Of a stretch of DNA of 64,000 nucleotides, positions 27,198 through 37,402 are shown in pieces. Below the pieces are notes generated by a model. It saw nothing but the letters and a program-made list of their open reading frames with translations, made no database searches and was not told the origin of the DNA. This stretch comes from Merdimmobilis hominis. GTDB lineage: Bacteria > Bacillota > Clostridia > Oscillospirales > Ruminococcaceae. A program made the translations under genes and the position numbers. The stretch covers positions 88,800 through 152,799 of the forward strand of contig NZ_JACJKY010000007.1 of assembly GCF_016901855.1 (NCBI RefSeq), read 5' to 3'. Numbering within the stretch: the first letter of the stretch is position 1; every line of letters begins with the position of its first letter.

Positions 27198-27869
27198 ATG
27201 CAGGCATATAAAGAGGAATTTATTCGGTTTATGGTGCGTTCGGGTGTACTGACATTCGGCGATTTTACAGCGAAAAGCGGCAGAAAAACACCGTATTTCG
27301 TCAACACCGGGAACTATAAAACAGGTGAGCAGATTGCAAAACTCGGTGAGTTTTATGCAAGCTGCATTGAAGAACACGTCAAAGGCGGCTACGATGCGCT
27401 GTTCGGTCCGGCATACAAAGGCATTCCGCTGTGTGTCACTGCGGCATCCGCACTGTACAACAACCACGGCGTCAACACCAACTACTGCTTCAACCGTAAA
27501 GAGGAAAAAGACCACGGCGAGGGCGGTTCGATCGTTGGCTATAAATTAAAAGACGGCGACCGCGTTTTAATCGTTGAGGACGTTGTGACTGCCGGCACTG
27601 CTGTGCGCGAGACCATGCCGATTTTAAAAGGCGCGGCAGACGTGCAGGTTGCAGGCCTGATTATTTCGGTTGACCGTATGGAAAAAGGTCAGGGCGATAA
27701 ATCGGCTGTCCAGGAGATCTATGAAAACTACGGCGTGAAAACATATCCGCTTGTTACTGTCCGCGAGATCATCGAAGTACTTTATAACAATCCGGTCGAC
27801 GGCGTTGTCTATATTGATGACGAAACCAAAGCACGGATGGAAGCATATCTCGAGCAATACGGTATCTGA
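27198..27869 (+). CDS. pyrE: Orotate phosphoribosyltransferase
   Basis: A 223-residue enzyme that forms orotidine-5'-monophosphate from orotate and PRPP in pyrimidine synthesis. The PRPP loop is GDRVLIVEDVVTAGTAVRE. Catalytic basic residues are in NRKEEKDHGEGG (the flexible hood), and the N-terminal SGRKTPYFVNTG orotate-binding segment is clear. I chose the ATG at 27198 after ACAGGAGGGCTAATAAC. It is separate from other pyr genes; carA and carB lie 15 kb away on the same strand. Confidence 0.95.
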   Translation: MQAYKEEFIRFMVRSGVLTFGDFTAKSGRKTPYFVNTGNYKTGEQIAKLGEFYASCIEEHVKGGYDALFGPAYKGIPLCVTAASALYNNHGVNTNYCFNRKEEKDHGEGGSIVGYKLKDGDRVLIVEDVVTAGTAVRETMPILKGAADVQVAGLIISVDRMEKGQGDKSAVQEIYENYGVKTYPLVTVREIIEVLYNNPVDGVVYIDDETKARMEAYLEQYGI

Positions 27870-27901
27870 TTGAATTTAAGCAGTAAGGGAGAGGCGCCAC
27901 C

Positions 27902-28591
27902 ATGGCAGACGCAGAAAAGGATCTGCACGGCGGACATCGCAAACGAGTGCGGCATCGGTTTTTAAATTCCGGGTTTGATCAGTTTGAAGATCATCAGATT
28001 CTCGAGATGCTCTTGTTTTATGCACTGCCGCGGATGGACACGAATGAACTGGCACACCGGCTTATCAATCATTTCGGCAGCTTGTCGGGGGTGTTTGATG
28101 CATCGGTGGAGGAACTGACTTCAGTCAAAGGTGTGGCGGAAAATACGGCTGTGCTGTTAAAAATGATCCCACCGCTTGCTAGGGTGTATCTGACAGATAA
28201 ACAGCAGTCCCATCCGGTGTTTGATTCGCCGAAAAAGATCGGTGAATATCTGGTGGATCGGTTTGTCGGACGGACGAATGAAACCGTGTTGCTGCTGTGT
28301 ATGGATTCATCCCTGCGGCTTCTTTCCTGTGAACTGATTGCAGAGGGAAACAACACCTCTGCGCATGTCGATATGAAAAAGGTCGTGGAACGTGCAATCC
28401 GCCGGAATGCATCGTGTGTGATTTTGGCGCACAATCATCCGCGCGGACTCGCACTTCCGTCAAACGAAGATATTTTGCTGACACGCGAAGCGAAACGTAC
28501 GCTGTCTGCTTTGGAAATCACGCTTTTGGATCATGTGATTGTAGCAGACGGACTTTGGTTTTCGATTGCGCAAAAATATCCTGAACTATAA
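27902..28591 (+). CDS. radC: RadC-family JAB domain protein
   Basis: A 229-residue RadC protein. The N-terminal helix-hairpin-helix part (ASVEELTSVKGVAENTAVLLKM) is followed by a JAMM metalloprotease-like domain with its zinc motif ILAHNHPRGLALPS-x2-D. RadC is named for DNA repair, but its molecular role is unsettled. The ATG follows AAGGGAGAGGCGCCACC. It is probably co-transcribed with pyrE (32-base gap). Confidence 0.92.
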   Translation: MADAEKDLHGGHRKRVRHRFLNSGFDQFEDHQILEMLLFYALPRMDTNELAHRLINHFGSLSGVFDASVEELTSVKGVAENTAVLLKMIPPLARVYLTDKQQSHPVFDSPKKIGEYLVDRFVGRTNETVLLLCMDSSLRLLSCELIAEGNNTSAHVDMKKVVERAIRRNASCVILAHNHPRGLALPSNEDILLTREAKRTLSALEITLLDHVIVADGLWFSIAQKYPEL

Positions 28592-28595
28592 TGTT

Positions 28596-28632
28596 AAAAA
28601 AACCGCGCCGGTGTTTCCGGCGTGGTTTTTTG
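28596..28632 (+). terminator. Intrinsic terminator
   Basis: An A-rich arm with CCGCGCCGG pairs with CCGGCGTGG, followed by T6, after radC. Confidence 0.85.
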
Positions 28633-28646
28633 CTGTAAGCAGATGA

Positions 28647-28675
28647 TTGACAGGCGTGCAGTAGTGTGCTATGGT
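28647..28675 (+). promoter_or_regulatory. Promoter of the GNAT gene
   Basis: TTGACA (28647-28652) and TATGGT (28670-28675) with a 17-base spacer. The leader of about 110 bases holds a possible 12-codon frame from ATG 28725 and a GGAGGG/CCCTCC inverted repeat. Confidence 0.6.
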
Positions 28676-28793
28676 AATCATGACTGCACATGCAGTACGT
28701 TTTTTCAGAAAGGGTGGATGTACGATGAAGAAAAACAGCGTATGGAGGGCCCGCTTTGTTTGACCCTCCAAGAAATTGTCTGGAGGAAAACAA

Positions 28794-29603
28794 ATGAAAC
28801 AAACAAAATCATTATTGCCGGTTGTGTCCGAGGAGGACATCAATCGGTACTGGGACATGCAGAAAACGATGCTTGAAAACGATGTGTTCTGCGCAGAGGA
28901 TCTGCTCGCTCCATTCACAGAGGAGGAGAAAAAACTGCTTCTTTCTCCGTCTCGCTGTGATCAGATTGAAGCACTTTGCCATCGCAAAAAAGACCCGATC
29001 CGCCGCCTCTTTTTTACGCAAAACGGAGAGATTGTCGGCTTTGTGATGTACTGCATTTATGTATCTGAGGACGGAAAATGCTTTGTTCTTGATTTTTACG
29101 TGATGCCCCATTTGCGGTGTCAGGGCGCAGGCAGTGCGTTTTTTGCATTGTTTAAAGAACAGGCAATGCGTGAAGGTGCGGTGTATTTTGAACTGAACAC
29201 CCATTGTGTACGCGCGCTTCGTTTCTGGAAGCGGCAGGGCTTTTTGGAAAATGGCACGGATGATGCAGGAGTCATTCTGCTCTGTCTGCCGCCAAAAGAG
29301 CAGGGAACGTTTGTGCGTGTGGAACATCCGGATTTAAGCGATGCGGATATTTTGTGGCAGGTGCGCAAGCTCATAAACGGCTGGCGGAATAAACAAGGTG
29401 AATCTGCAGTCACCGATGAGGAAATGGAACAGCTTTGTAAATCGGCCGCGCAGGGCACGGCTTCTTTGCTGCTTGTACGGCGCGGATATCGTGTGGTCGG
29501 CATGCGTCTGATGCAAGACGGTATGTGTAAAGCGGAATTTGTTGAACCTGTATTCGACTGCAAAGCGGTTGAGCGTTTGCTGTCTGCGTGTTCGGAACAG
29601 TAA
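28794..29603 (+). CDS. GNAT-family N-acetyltransferase
   Basis: A 269-residue protein with an N-terminal GNAT domain. It has an acetyl-CoA loop in VMPHLRCQGAGSAFFALF (about 103-120) and the following beta strand YFELNTHCVRALRFWKRQGF. The last 90 residues form a second, unassigned domain that could be a degenerate second acetyltransferase half (ending SLLLVRRGYRVVGMRLMQDG). The substrate is unknown. The ATG at 28794 is preceded by TGGAGGAAAACAA. Confidence 0.82.
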   Translation: MKQTKSLLPVVSEEDINRYWDMQKTMLENDVFCAEDLLAPFTEEEKKLLLSPSRCDQIEALCHRKKDPIRRLFFTQNGEIVGFVMYCIYVSEDGKCFVLDFYVMPHLRCQGAGSAFFALFKEQAMREGAVYFELNTHCVRALRFWKRQGFLENGTDDAGVILLCLPPKEQGTFVRVEHPDLSDADILWQVRKLINGWRNKQGESAVTDEEMEQLCKSAAQGTASLLLVRRGYRVVGMRLMQDGMCKAEFVEPVFDCKAVERLLSACSEQ

Positions 29604-29621
29604 ATCTTATCATACAGCGAA

Positions 29622-29662
29622 GAGCTTCATTTTATGTTTTTATAAAATGAAGTTCTTTTTTA
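29622..29662 (+). terminator. Intrinsic terminator
   Basis: GAGCTTCATTTTAT (29622-29635) pairs with ATAAAATGAAGTTC (29642-29655), followed by T6. Confidence 0.85.
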
Positions 29663-29690
29663 TGGAGGCGTGCAAAACATATTTATTTGC

Positions 29691-29719
29691 TTGACAATAT
29701 TGAAAAATCCCCGTATAAT
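29691..29719 (+). promoter_or_regulatory. Consensus promoter of uvrBA
   Basis: TTGACA (29691-29696) and TATAAT (29714-29719) with a 17-base spacer: a perfect sigma-A promoter, overlain downstream by a LexA box. Confidence 0.9.
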
Positions 29720-29723
29720 GAGG

Positions 29724-29741
29724 AAAGAACAGGCGTTCTTT
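29724..29741 (+). promoter_or_regulatory. LexA (SOS) box upstream of uvrB
   Basis: AAAGAAC-AGGC-GTTCTTT is an 18-base near-perfect dyad matching the Gram-positive LexA/DinR core GAAC-RNRY-GTTC. It lies 5 bases after the -10, over the start site, where a bound repressor would block initiation. Confidence 0.85.
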
Positions 29742-29830
29742 ATCGAAGTGAAGTAAAAACCGATGTGCATGAATGGAGTGGGTCTGCACACGATAAGAAC
29801 GGGAAATGAAGAAAGGAGCACATGTGACGG

Positions 29831-31804
29831 ATGCAGAAAGAAAAATCGTTTGAATTGGTTTCTCCCTATAAGCCCACCGGCGATCAGCCGCAGGCGATCG
29901 AGAAACTCACCGACGGGATTCTGCGCGGTGACAAGGGACAGGTATTATTGGGCGTGACCGGCTCGGGCAAGACATTTACAATGGCGAATGTGATCGCCAA
30001 TGTAAACCGTCCGACACTCGTGCTTGCACATAATAAAATTCTGGCGGCGCAGCTCTGTTCGGAGTTTAAAGAGTTTTTCCCGAACAACGCCGTTGAATAT
30101 TTTGTATCTTACTACGACTACTACCAGCCGGAGGCATATATTCCGAATACCGACACGTATATCGAAAAGGACAGCGCAATAAACGATGAAATCGACAAAC
30201 TGCGCCACTCGGCAACGTCTTCGCTGGCGGAACGGCGCGACGTCATCATTGTGTCGAGTGTGTCGTGCATCTATTCACTCGGCAGCCCGATCGACTACCG
30301 TACGATGGTGATTTCACTGCGCCCCGGTATGGAAATAGAACGCGACGATCTATTAAAACGGCTCGTTTCGATTCAGTATGAGCGCAACGACGTCAATTTC
30401 ATCCGCAACAAGTTCCGTGTGCGCGGCGATGTGGTCGAGATCTATCCGGCATATGCGTTTGAAACAGCAATTCGCGTGGAATTTTTCGGCGACGAAATCG
30501 ACCGCATCAGTGAGATCAATCCCTTGACCGGCGAGGTCAAAAGCGTTGTCGAACATGTGGCAATCTATCCGGCGTCGCACTATATCGTACCGCCTGACAA
30601 GATGAATGAAGCACTCGAGGAGATCGAGCAGGAGCTTGAGGAACGCGTGCGTTATTTTAAGAATGAAGGCATGCTCTTAGAGGCACAGCGCATCGAACAG
30701 CGCACCCGATACGATATGGAAATGCTCGCGGAGATCGGCACCTGCAAGGGAATCGAAAACTATTCGCGTATTATGGCACGGCGCAAGCCCGGCAGTGTGC
30801 CGTATACCTTGCTCGACCACTTTCCGGACGACTTTTTATTGATGATCGACGAGTCGCACGTGACCGTTCCGCAGGTGCGCGGCATGTACTTCGGTGACCG
30901 CGCGCGGAAAAAGACGCTCATTGACTACGGCTTCCGTCTGCCGTCCGCGTATGATAACCGTCCGCTTGATTTTGACGAGTTCTGCACAAAGCTCAATCAG
31001 GTGATCTATGTCAGTGCAACGCCCGGCGAGTACGAACGTGAACAGAGCAGTCAGGTCGTCGAGCAGGTCATTCGTCCGACCGGACTTGTTGACCCGCTTG
31101 TGACGGTCAAGCCGGTGGAAGGACAGATCGAGGATCTGCTGTTTGAGATCCGCGAAACGACCGAGAAAAAAGAAAAAGTGCTCGTGACGACGCTTACGAA
31201 AAAGATGGCGGAGGATTTGACCGCGTACCTCGAAACGATGAACGTGCGCGTGCGCTATCTGCACCACGATATCGACACGATCGAACGTATGGAGATCATC
31301 CGCGATCTTCGAATGGATCAGTTTGACGTGCTGGTCGGCATTAACCTCTTGCGTGAGGGACTCGATATTCCGGAAGTGTCGCTCGTGTGCATCTTAGACG
31401 CCGACAAAGAGGGATTTCTGCGGTCGGAAACGTCGCTTATTCAGACGATCGGCCGTGCGGCGCGAAACGCGTCGGGACGTGTCATCATGTACGCCGATTC
31501 GGTTACCGGTTCGATGGAGCGCGCCATCCGCGAGACGGAGCGCCGCCGCGCGATTCAGCAGGAATATAATGAAGAACACGGCATCGTGCCGAAAACGATC
31601 ATCAAGGATGTGCGCGATGTCATTGAAATTTCCAAAAAAGAAGATCTCGATGTGCGTGATATCAAGGCGCGCCGCTTAAAGAAAGGCGAAAAGGAAGCGC
31701 TCATCAAAAAGCTCACCGCCGAGATGAAAGCGGCGGCGAAGCTGCTTGAGTTTGAGCACGCGGCGTATCTGCGCGATAAGATCAACAAGATTCGGGAGAT
31801 GTAA
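29831..31804 (+). CDS. uvrB: Excinuclease ABC subunit B
   Basis: A 657-residue UvrB, the damage-verifying helicase-like subunit of nucleotide excision repair. Walker A GVTGSGKT is at 41-48. The beta-hairpin region ([13 protein letters not shown]), helicase motifs ([31 protein letters not shown]) and the C-terminal UVR domain that contacts UvrA/UvrC are all present. The best ribosome site (AGGAG, 29814-29818) lies 12 bases before this ATG, with a start-stop ATGTGA between. The N-terminus [14 protein letters not shown] fixes the start. uvrA follows after 12 bases. Confidence 0.97.
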   Translation: MQKEKSFELVSPYKPTGDQPQAIEKLTDGILRGDKGQVLLGVTGSGKTFTMANVIANVNRPTLVLAHNKILAAQLCSEFKEFFPNNAVEYFVSYYDYYQPEAYIPNTDTYIEKDSAINDEIDKLRHSATSSLAERRDVIIVSSVSCIYSLGSPIDYRTMVISLRPGMEIERDDLLKRLVSIQYERNDVNFIRNKFRVRGDVVEIYPAYAFETAIRVEFFGDEIDRISEINPLTGEVKSVVEHVAIYPASHYIVPPDKMNEALEEIEQELEERVRYFKNEGMLLEAQRIEQRTRYDMEMLAEIGTCKGIENYSRIMARRKPGSVPYTLLDHFPDDFLLMIDESHVTVPQVRGMYFGDRARKKTLIDYGFRLPSAYDNRPLDFDEFCTKLNQVIYVSATPGEYEREQSSQVVEQVIRPTGLVDPLVTVKPVEGQIEDLLFEIRETTEKKEKVLVTTLTKKMAEDLTAYLETMNVRVRYLHHDIDTIERMEIIRDLRMDQFDVLVGINLLREGLDIPEVSLVCILDADKEGFLRSETSLIQTIGRAARNASGRVIMYADSVTGSMERAIRETERRRAIQQEYNEEHGIVPKTIIKDVRDVIEISKKEDLDVRDIKARRLKKGEKEALIKKLTAEMKAAAKLLEFEHAAYLRDKINKIREM

Positions 31805-31816
31805 GGGGAGAAACCA

Positions 31817-34642
31817 ATGGGAATTGATAAAATAACGATCAAGGGCGCACGGGAGAATAACTTAAAAAATATCGATCTGGAAATTCCGCGCGACAAGCTC
31901 GTCGTGTTCACGGGACTTTCCGGTTCGGGCAAATCGTCGCTTGCGTTCGATACGATCTATGCCGACGGACAGCGCCGTTATGTCGAAAGCCTTTCGTCCT
32001 ATGCGCGTCAGTTCTTAGGCCAGATGGAGAAACCGGACGTCGATTTGATCGAGGGACTTTCGCCCGCGATTTCGATCGACCAGAAAACGACGTCGAAAAA
32101 CCCGCGTTCCACGGTCGGCACCGTGACCGAGATTTACGATTATTTACGTTTATTGTATGCGCGCGTCGGCGTGCCGCATTGTCCGGTGTGCGGACGGGAG
32201 ATCTCCCAGCAGACGGTCGATCAGATGGTGGACCGTGTGATGGAGCTTCCCGAGGGCACGCGGATTCAGGTGCTTGCGCCTGTGGTCCGCGGACGGAAAG
32301 GCGAGCACGTCAAGGAGTTTGAGGCGGCACGCAAAAGCGGTTATGTCCGCGTGCGCGTCGACGGCAACCTTTACGATTTAAGCGAGGAAATAAAACTTGA
32401 GAAAAACCGCAAGCATACGATTGAGATTGTCGTGGACCGGTTAAAAATCCGTGAGGACGTGAAATCCCGCTTAAGCGATTCGCTCGAAACGGCGATTTCA
32501 CTGACCGGCGGGCTGGCGGTCGTCGATGTGATTGACGGCGAGGAAATGCTCTTTTCGCAGAACTACGCCTGCCCTGACCACGGTGTGAGCATCGGCGAAC
32601 TCGAGCCGCGGATGTTTTCGTTCAACAATCCGTACGGCGCGTGTGAAAAATGTACAGGCTTAGGCACCTTTATGAAGGTCGACCCCGATCTGATCGTACC
32701 CGACCGGTCGCTGTCGATCCGCGGCGGCGCGATCAAGGCGAGCGGCTGGTATTTCGGTGAGTCGGGAACGATCGCGCAGATGTACTATGAAGCGCTCGCC
32801 GAGCACTACGGCTTTTCGCTCGACACGCCGTTTTCGGAGCTGTCCGAGCAGGCGAAAGACGTGATCTTTTACGGCACAAAGGGCGAGCGCATCCGTATGA
32901 CCCGCAAAAACGAGTACGGCGAGGGCACGTATCAGACGGAGTTTGAGGGCATCGTCAACAATCTTGAACGCCGGTTCCGCGAAACGCAGTCGAGCTATAT
33001 CCGCGACGAAATCACCCAGTGCATGAGTACGCTGCTGTGTCCCGACTGCGGCGGCGAGCGCCTCAAAAAAGAGGTCTTGAGCGTCACGGTTGGCGGAAAG
33101 AACATCAGCGAATTTTGTAAAATGTCGGTCACGGAGGCGCTCGCGTTCCTCGACGAACTGACACTTTCCGAGCGTGACACGATGATCGCACATTCTATTT
33201 TAAAAGAAGTCAAAGCACGCCTGTCGTTCTTGCAGAGCGTGGGACTTGAATATTTAACACTGTCCCGTTCGGCGGGAACGCTGTCGGGCGGCGAGAGCCA
33301 GCGCATCCGGCTGGCGACACAGATCGGTTCGTCGCTCGTGGGCGTGCTGTATATCTTGGACGAGCCGAGCATCGGCCTGCACCAAAAGGACAATGACAAG
33401 CTGATCGCGACGTTAAAACACCTGCGCGATCTCGGCAACACGCTGATCGTCGTCGAGCATGACGAAGATACGATGCGCGCGGCGGATTATATTGTCGATG
33501 TCGGACCGGGCGCGGGCGTCCACGGCGGTGAGATTGTCTGCGCCGGTACGGTCGAGGACATCTGCGCGTGCGAGCAGTCGCTGACCGGTCAGTATCTAAG
33601 CGGCAAGAAGCAGATTCCGGTGCCGCAAACACGCCGCAAAGGAAACGGCAAATTTTTAACAGTCGTCGGTGCGGCGGAAAATAACTTGAAAAATATCACA
33701 GTCAAAATCCCGCTCGGCGTGTTTACGTGCGTCACCGGCGTGTCCGGTTCGGGCAAGTCGTCGCTTGTCAATGAGGTCATTTTCAAAGAACTGTCGCGCC
33801 GGATGAACCACACCCGTACCAAATCCGGTAAACACAAGGAAATCCGCGGCATTGAGGAGATCGACAAGATCGTCGATATCAGCCAGTCGCCGATCGGACG
33901 CACGCCGCGTTCGAATCCGGCAACATACACCGGCGTGTTCACTGATATCCGCGAGCTGTTCGCCATGACGAACGACGCGAAGATGAAAGGCTATACGGCG
34001 TCGCGGTTCTCGTTCAACGTCAAGGGCGGACGGTGCGAGGCGTGCCAGGGCGACGGCATTTTGCAGATCGAAATGCACTTCCTGCCCGATATTTTCGTTC
34101 CGTGCGACGTCTGCAAGGGGAAACGGTATAATCGCGAAACACTTGCGGTAAAATATAAGGGAAAATCCATCCATGATGTGCTTGACATGACGGTCGAGGA
34201 AGCGCTTTCGTTCTTTGACGCCGTGCCGAAGATCAAACGCCGCATCCAGACGCTTTACGACGTGGGACTTGGTTATATCAAGCTCGGACAATCCGCGACG
34301 ACGCTCTCAGGCGGCGAGGCACAGCGCGTGAAACTCGCGACGGAACTTTCCCGCCGTTCCACCGGAAAAACGCTCTATATCTTGGACGAGCCGACGACCG
34401 GGCTGCATACGGCGGATGTCCATCGTCTGATCGAAATGCTTGACCGGCTCGTCGAGGGCGGCAATACGGTGCTTGTCATTGAGCACAATCTCGATGTGAT
34501 TAAAACGGCTGACTATATCATCGATATGGGTCCCGACGGCGGCAACCGCGGCGGTACCGTGATTGCAAAGGGTACACCGGAGCAGGTCGCAAACACCCCC
34601 GGATCGTATACGGGAGAATATCTCAAAAAAATGCTAAAATAG
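31817..34642 (+). CDS. uvrA: Excinuclease ABC subunit A
   Basis: A 941-residue damage-recognition ATPase of nucleotide excision repair. It has two ABC modules: Walker [10 protein letters not shown] near 33-41 and GVSGSGKSS in the second half. The signature motifs are LSGGESQR and LSGGEAQR. Zinc-binding Cys pairs are in [26 protein letters not shown] and CDVCKGKR. Full family length. It is co-transcribed with uvrB from the SOS-box promoter, and codon use is noticeably GC-richer than in the flanking genes. Confidence 0.98.
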   Translation: MGIDKITIKGARENNLKNIDLEIPRDKLVVFTGLSGSGKSSLAFDTIYADGQRRYVESLSSYARQFLGQMEKPDVDLIEGLSPAISIDQKTTSKNPRSTVGTVTEIYDYLRLLYARVGVPHCPVCGREISQQTVDQMVDRVMELPEGTRIQVLAPVVRGRKGEHVKEFEAARKSGYVRVRVDGNLYDLSEEIKLEKNRKHTIEIVVDRLKIREDVKSRLSDSLETAISLTGGLAVVDVIDGEEMLFSQNYACPDHGVSIGELEPRMFSFNNPYGACEKCTGLGTFMKVDPDLIVPDRSLSIRGGAIKASGWYFGESGTIAQMYYEALAEHYGFSLDTPFSELSEQAKDVIFYGTKGERIRMTRKNEYGEGTYQTEFEGIVNNLERRFRETQSSYIRDEITQCMSTLLCPDCGGERLKKEVLSVTVGGKNISEFCKMSVTEALAFLDELTLSERDTMIAHSILKEVKARLSFLQSVGLEYLTLSRSAGTLSGGESQRIRLATQIGSSLVGVLYILDEPSIGLHQKDNDKLIATLKHLRDLGNTLIVVEHDEDTMRAADYIVDVGPGAGVHGGEIVCAGTVEDICACEQSLTGQYLSGKKQIPVPQTRRKGNGKFLTVVGAAENNLKNITVKIPLGVFTCVTGVSGSGKSSLVNEVIFKELSRRMNHTRTKSGKHKEIRGIEEIDKIVDISQSPIGRTPRSNPATYTGVFTDIRELFAMTNDAKMKGYTASRFSFNVKGGRCEACQGDGILQIEMHFLPDIFVPCDVCKGKRYNRETLAVKYKGKSIHDVLDMTVEEALSFFDAVPKIKRRIQTLYDVGLGYIKLGQSATTLSGGEAQRVKLATELSRRSTGKTLYILDEPTTGLHTADVHRLIEMLDRLVEGGNTVLVIEHNLDVIKTADYIIDMGPDGGNRGGTVIAKGTPEQVANTPGSYTGEYLKKMLK

Positions 34643-34644
34643 TC

Positions 34645-34673
34645 TTTACAATCTTATACTTCTGTGGTATAGT
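34645..34673 (+). promoter_or_regulatory. Rubredoxin promoter
   Basis: TTTACA (34645-34650) and TATAGT (34668-34673), with a 17-base spacer, directly after the uvrA stop codon. Confidence 0.65.
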
Positions 34674-34707
34674 TAGAGTATCAAAAAAAGAAAAAGGATG
34701 TGTCAGT

Positions 34708-34866
34708 ATGAGCAAATACGTTTGCGCAATCTGTGGCTATGAATATGATCCGGCTGAAGGATGTCCGGATCAGGGCATCGCACCGGGCACCGCTTGGGAA
34801 GATGTCAGCGACGACTTTGTTTGCCCGATCTGCGGTGTTGGCAAAGATCAGTTTGAAGAAGCATAA
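34708..34866 (+). CDS. Rubredoxin
   Basis: A 52-residue rubredoxin, a small electron carrier with one iron held by four Cys. The ligands are C6 and C9 (CAICG) and C39 and C42 (CPICG), with the usual YEYDPAEG and aromatic core. The ATG at 34708 follows AAAAAGGATGTGTCAGT. Rubredoxin commonly passes electrons to flavodiiron proteins for oxygen or NO reduction, and such a gene follows 83 bases downstream. It has its own promoter and terminator. Confidence 0.97.
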   Translation: MSKYVCAICGYEYDPAEGCPDQGIAPGTAWEDVSDDFVCPICGVGKDQFEEA

Positions 34867-34876
34867 TGAAAGCAGG

Positions 34877-34904
34877 AAAGATAGAGCAAGCCTCTATCTT
34901 TTTG
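34877..34904 (+). terminator. Intrinsic terminator after rubredoxin
   Basis: AAAGATAGAG (34877-34886) and CTCTATCTTT (34892-34901), followed by T residues. Confidence 0.85.
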
Positions 34905-34949
34905 CTTGAATGGAATATTTTTTGTTTGGAATGGTAAAGGAGAAAACAT

Positions 34950-36158
34950 ATGGCAGCTATTAAATTGGCAGAAGGCATTTACAGCGTTGGCGTGTTCAAT
35001 CCGAACCTGCGCCTGTTTGACATCGTGATGCCGACTGAATACGGTACAAGCTATAACGCATATCTGGTAAAAGGCGAGAAAACCGCTCTGATTGAAACCG
35101 TACATCTGGACTTTTTCGATCAGTATCTTGCAAACATCAAAGAGGTCACTCCGCTTGAGGAGATCGACTATTTGATCATGAACCACAACGAGCCTGACCA
35201 CTCCGGTTCGGTCGCAAAACTGATGGAATTGATTCCGAATTTAAAAGTTGTCGCTTCGCAGGCAGGCAGCTTGTATTTAAAGAACATCACAAATAACAAA
35301 TCGCTCGCAGTGACCGTTGTAAAAGACGGCGAGTCGATTGATTTGGGCGGAAAGACGCTGTCGTTTATCAATGCGCCGTTTTTACATTGGCCGGACTCGA
35401 TGTTTACATATGTGCCGGAGAATGAAGCACTGTTCTCCTGCGATTTCTTGGGTTCGCACTACTGCGAGACCACCATGCTTGACACATCGATTCTGCCGCG
35501 CTATAAAGCAGCGTATGACAGCGCGATGCTCGGCTATTACACCGCAATCTTCGGTCCGTTTAAACCGTATGTGTTAAAAGGCCTTGAGAAGTTAAAAGAT
35601 CTTTCGCTGGCATTTGTCGCAACGAGCCACGGTCCGGTGCTTACAAAAGAAGGATTTTTGCCGGAAGTCATGGAGAAATACCGTGTTTGGAGCACATCGG
35701 CAGTCCGTGAAACCAAACAGATTCCGCTGTTTTACTGCAGTGCGTACGGCAATACCGCACAGCTTGCAGAGGCGATCGCTTCGGGTATCCGCGAAACACT
35801 GCCGGATGCAGAGGTCGCTTGCTATGATCTGACTGAGCAGAACATGGGTGAGATGGGCGCTTTGTTGAATGCGTCCGACGCATTCTTGGTCGGTTCGCCG
35901 ACATTAAACCGCGACGCAGTTCCGCCGGTCTGGATGCTGCTTGCACATATCGACGCAATCAACATCGCAAAACGTCCGGCTGCACTGTTCGGCTCCTACG
36001 GCTGGAGCGGCGAGGCTTGCAAGAATCTGCGCGCACGTCTTGAGGGACTTAAAGTAAACGTCTATGCGGAGGACTTCCGTGTGACCTTTGTGCCGAGCGA
36101 GGAAGAGCTTGCAAATGCGAAAGCATTCGGCGCAGCATTTGCCGCAACACTGGCATAA
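34950..36158 (+). CDS. Flavodiiron protein (FprA-type A flavoprotein)
   Basis: A 402-residue flavodiiron protein that reduces O2 to water and/or NO to N2O with electrons from rubredoxin. The N-terminal metallo-beta-lactamase-like domain carries the diiron ligands H79-x-E81-x-D83-H84 (NHNEPDHSG), a later His in LHWPDSM, the Asp in SCDFLGSH and the His in TSHGP. A C-terminal flavodoxin domain begins near 250 (PLFYCSAYGNTAQLAEAIA). The ATG follows AAAGGAGAAAACAT. The neighbouring rubredoxin makes an oxygen-protection module in an anaerobe. Confidence 0.96.
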   Translation: MAAIKLAEGIYSVGVFNPNLRLFDIVMPTEYGTSYNAYLVKGEKTALIETVHLDFFDQYLANIKEVTPLEEIDYLIMNHNEPDHSGSVAKLMELIPNLKVVASQAGSLYLKNITNNKSLAVTVVKDGESIDLGGKTLSFINAPFLHWPDSMFTYVPENEALFSCDFLGSHYCETTMLDTSILPRYKAAYDSAMLGYYTAIFGPFKPYVLKGLEKLKDLSLAFVATSHGPVLTKEGFLPEVMEKYRVWSTSAVRETKQIPLFYCSAYGNTAQLAEAIASGIRETLPDAEVACYDLTEQNMGEMGALLNASDAFLVGSPTLNRDAVPPVWMLLAHIDAINIAKRPAALFGSYGWSGEACKNLRARLEGLKVNVYAEDFRVTFVPSEEELANAKAFGAAFAATLA

Positions 36159-36185
36159 TTTTTAAAAAGAAAGGCGGGAGAACCC

Positions 36186-37016
36186 ATGCATGGCGATCTG
36201 CACACACATACAATCCATTCGGACGGCGGGTGCACACCGCGCATGGTGTTTGCCCGTGCAAAAGCGGAAGGGCTTCAGGCTCTTGCGATCACCGATCACG
36301 ACTATCTGCCTGACCCGGAGCGTGACCGCGCGTTTGCGGAGGAATTCGGGATCTGCTCGATTTGGGGCACGGAGATTTCCGCCTATGATTATGCGCGCGG
36401 CCGCCGCGTCCACATTCTTTGCTTTGAGCCGCGCGACCCCGAGCCGATCCGTGTGCTGTGCGAAGAAACGACACGGCTAAGACAGGAAGCGGGTCTTCAA
36501 ATGGCAGAGCTGATTGCCGCGCGGTATCCGATTTCCGTTGCGGATGTGCAGCGGATGGCAGGGGTATCCGGCAGTATTTTTAAGCAGCACATCATGATGG
36601 CGCTGATGCAGGCAGGCTATTCGACCGAGATGTACGGCCCGCTTTGGAAAGAGCTGTTTGACGTGAACACCGGAAGCTGTGTGCGCACCTGCGTACAGCC
36701 GGATGTGCGCAAGACGATCGATCTTGTGCATGAAGCCGGCGGACTTGCGGTGATGGCGCACCCGTACACGTATCGAAGCCTTGATTTGCTCGGGGAACTG
36801 CTCAGCGAAAAGCGGCTTGACGGTATCGAGGTGTGGCAGAGCAAAACGACGCCCGAACAGGAACAGACGCTTGCCGCTTTGGCGGAGGACGCGGGCATCA
36901 TGAAAACGGGCGGCTCCGACTTTCACGGACAGTACGGCGCGAAGGTCAGTCCGGTCGGAAAGGGACGCACCCCGCAGGAATCGATTGAATTGATTTTAGC
37001 GCATCGGAATCGATAA
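36186..37016 (+). CDS. PHP-domain phosphoesterase
   Basis: A 276-residue PHP-domain protein of the YciV/TrpH-like type, a trinuclear-metal phosphoesterase fold. Metal ligands are visible in DLHTHTIHSDG (His at 6 and 8), ITDHD, GTEISA, VMAHPYTY and GGSDFHGQYG. Relatives act on 3',5'-nucleoside bisphosphates or as 5'-exonucleases. An insertion of about 90 residues in the middle (ADVQRMAGVSGSIFKQHIM) is normal for this group. The ATG follows GGCGGGAGAACCC. The precise substrate is unknown. Confidence 0.85.
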   Translation: MHGDLHTHTIHSDGGCTPRMVFARAKAEGLQALAITDHDYLPDPERDRAFAEEFGICSIWGTEISAYDYARGRRVHILCFEPRDPEPIRVLCEETTRLRQEAGLQMAELIAARYPISVADVQRMAGVSGSIFKQHIMMALMQAGYSTEMYGPLWKELFDVNTGSCVRTCVQPDVRKTIDLVHEAGGLAVMAHPYTYRSLDLLGELLSEKRLDGIEVWQSKTTPEQEQTLAALAEDAGIMKTGGSDFHGQYGAKVSPVGKGRTPQESIELILAHRNR

Positions 37017-37033
37017 GAAGGAGAAATTTACAT

Positions 37034-37285
37034 ATGACGATTAACTATCGGACACGCGGCACCTGCTCGCGTGCAATCGATCTGACGATCGAGAACGGAA
37101 TCATTACGCACGTTGCATTCACAGGTGGCTGCAACGGCAACTTAAAAGGCATCTCGCGTCTGGTCACCGGACGTGACGCCAAAGAAGTGGCAGAAACGTT
37201 AAAAGGCGTGGACTGCGGCGGCAAGGGAACCTCATGTCCCGATCAGCTTTCAAAAGCAATCGAGCAGGCACTCGCACAGGAATAA
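37034..37285 (+). CDS. TSCPD-domain protein (TIGR03905-like)
   Basis: An 83-residue protein with the TSCPD motif (GTSCPDQLSKAI) at its C-terminus and further Cys in GTCSRAID, GGCNGN and DCGGKG. The same domain forms the C-terminal metal-binding tail of some ribonucleotide reductases; stand-alone versions have no settled function. The ATG is preceded by AGAAGGAGAAATTTACAT, 17 bases after the PHP gene, so the two are likely co-transcribed. Confidence 0.85.
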   Translation: MTINYRTRGTCSRAIDLTIENGIITHVAFTGGCNGNLKGISRLVTGRDAKEVAETLKGVDCGGKGTSCPDQLSKAIEQALAQE

Positions 37286-37295
37286 TGTGAAAAAG

Positions 37296-37332
37296 AAAAA
37301 CAACCGGAAGATGTGTCTTCCGGCTGTTTTGT
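37296..37332. terminator. Intrinsic terminator between convergent genes
   Basis: AACAACCGGAAGA pairs with TCTTCCGGCTGTT around TGTG, with A-rich and T-rich flanks. Confidence 0.8.
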
Positions 37333-37402
37333 TATTGCTTCATTTTTTCGCCGTATCCTGTCGGAACACGGGTTTAATACGATATACGGGAGATAATCAT
37401 CC

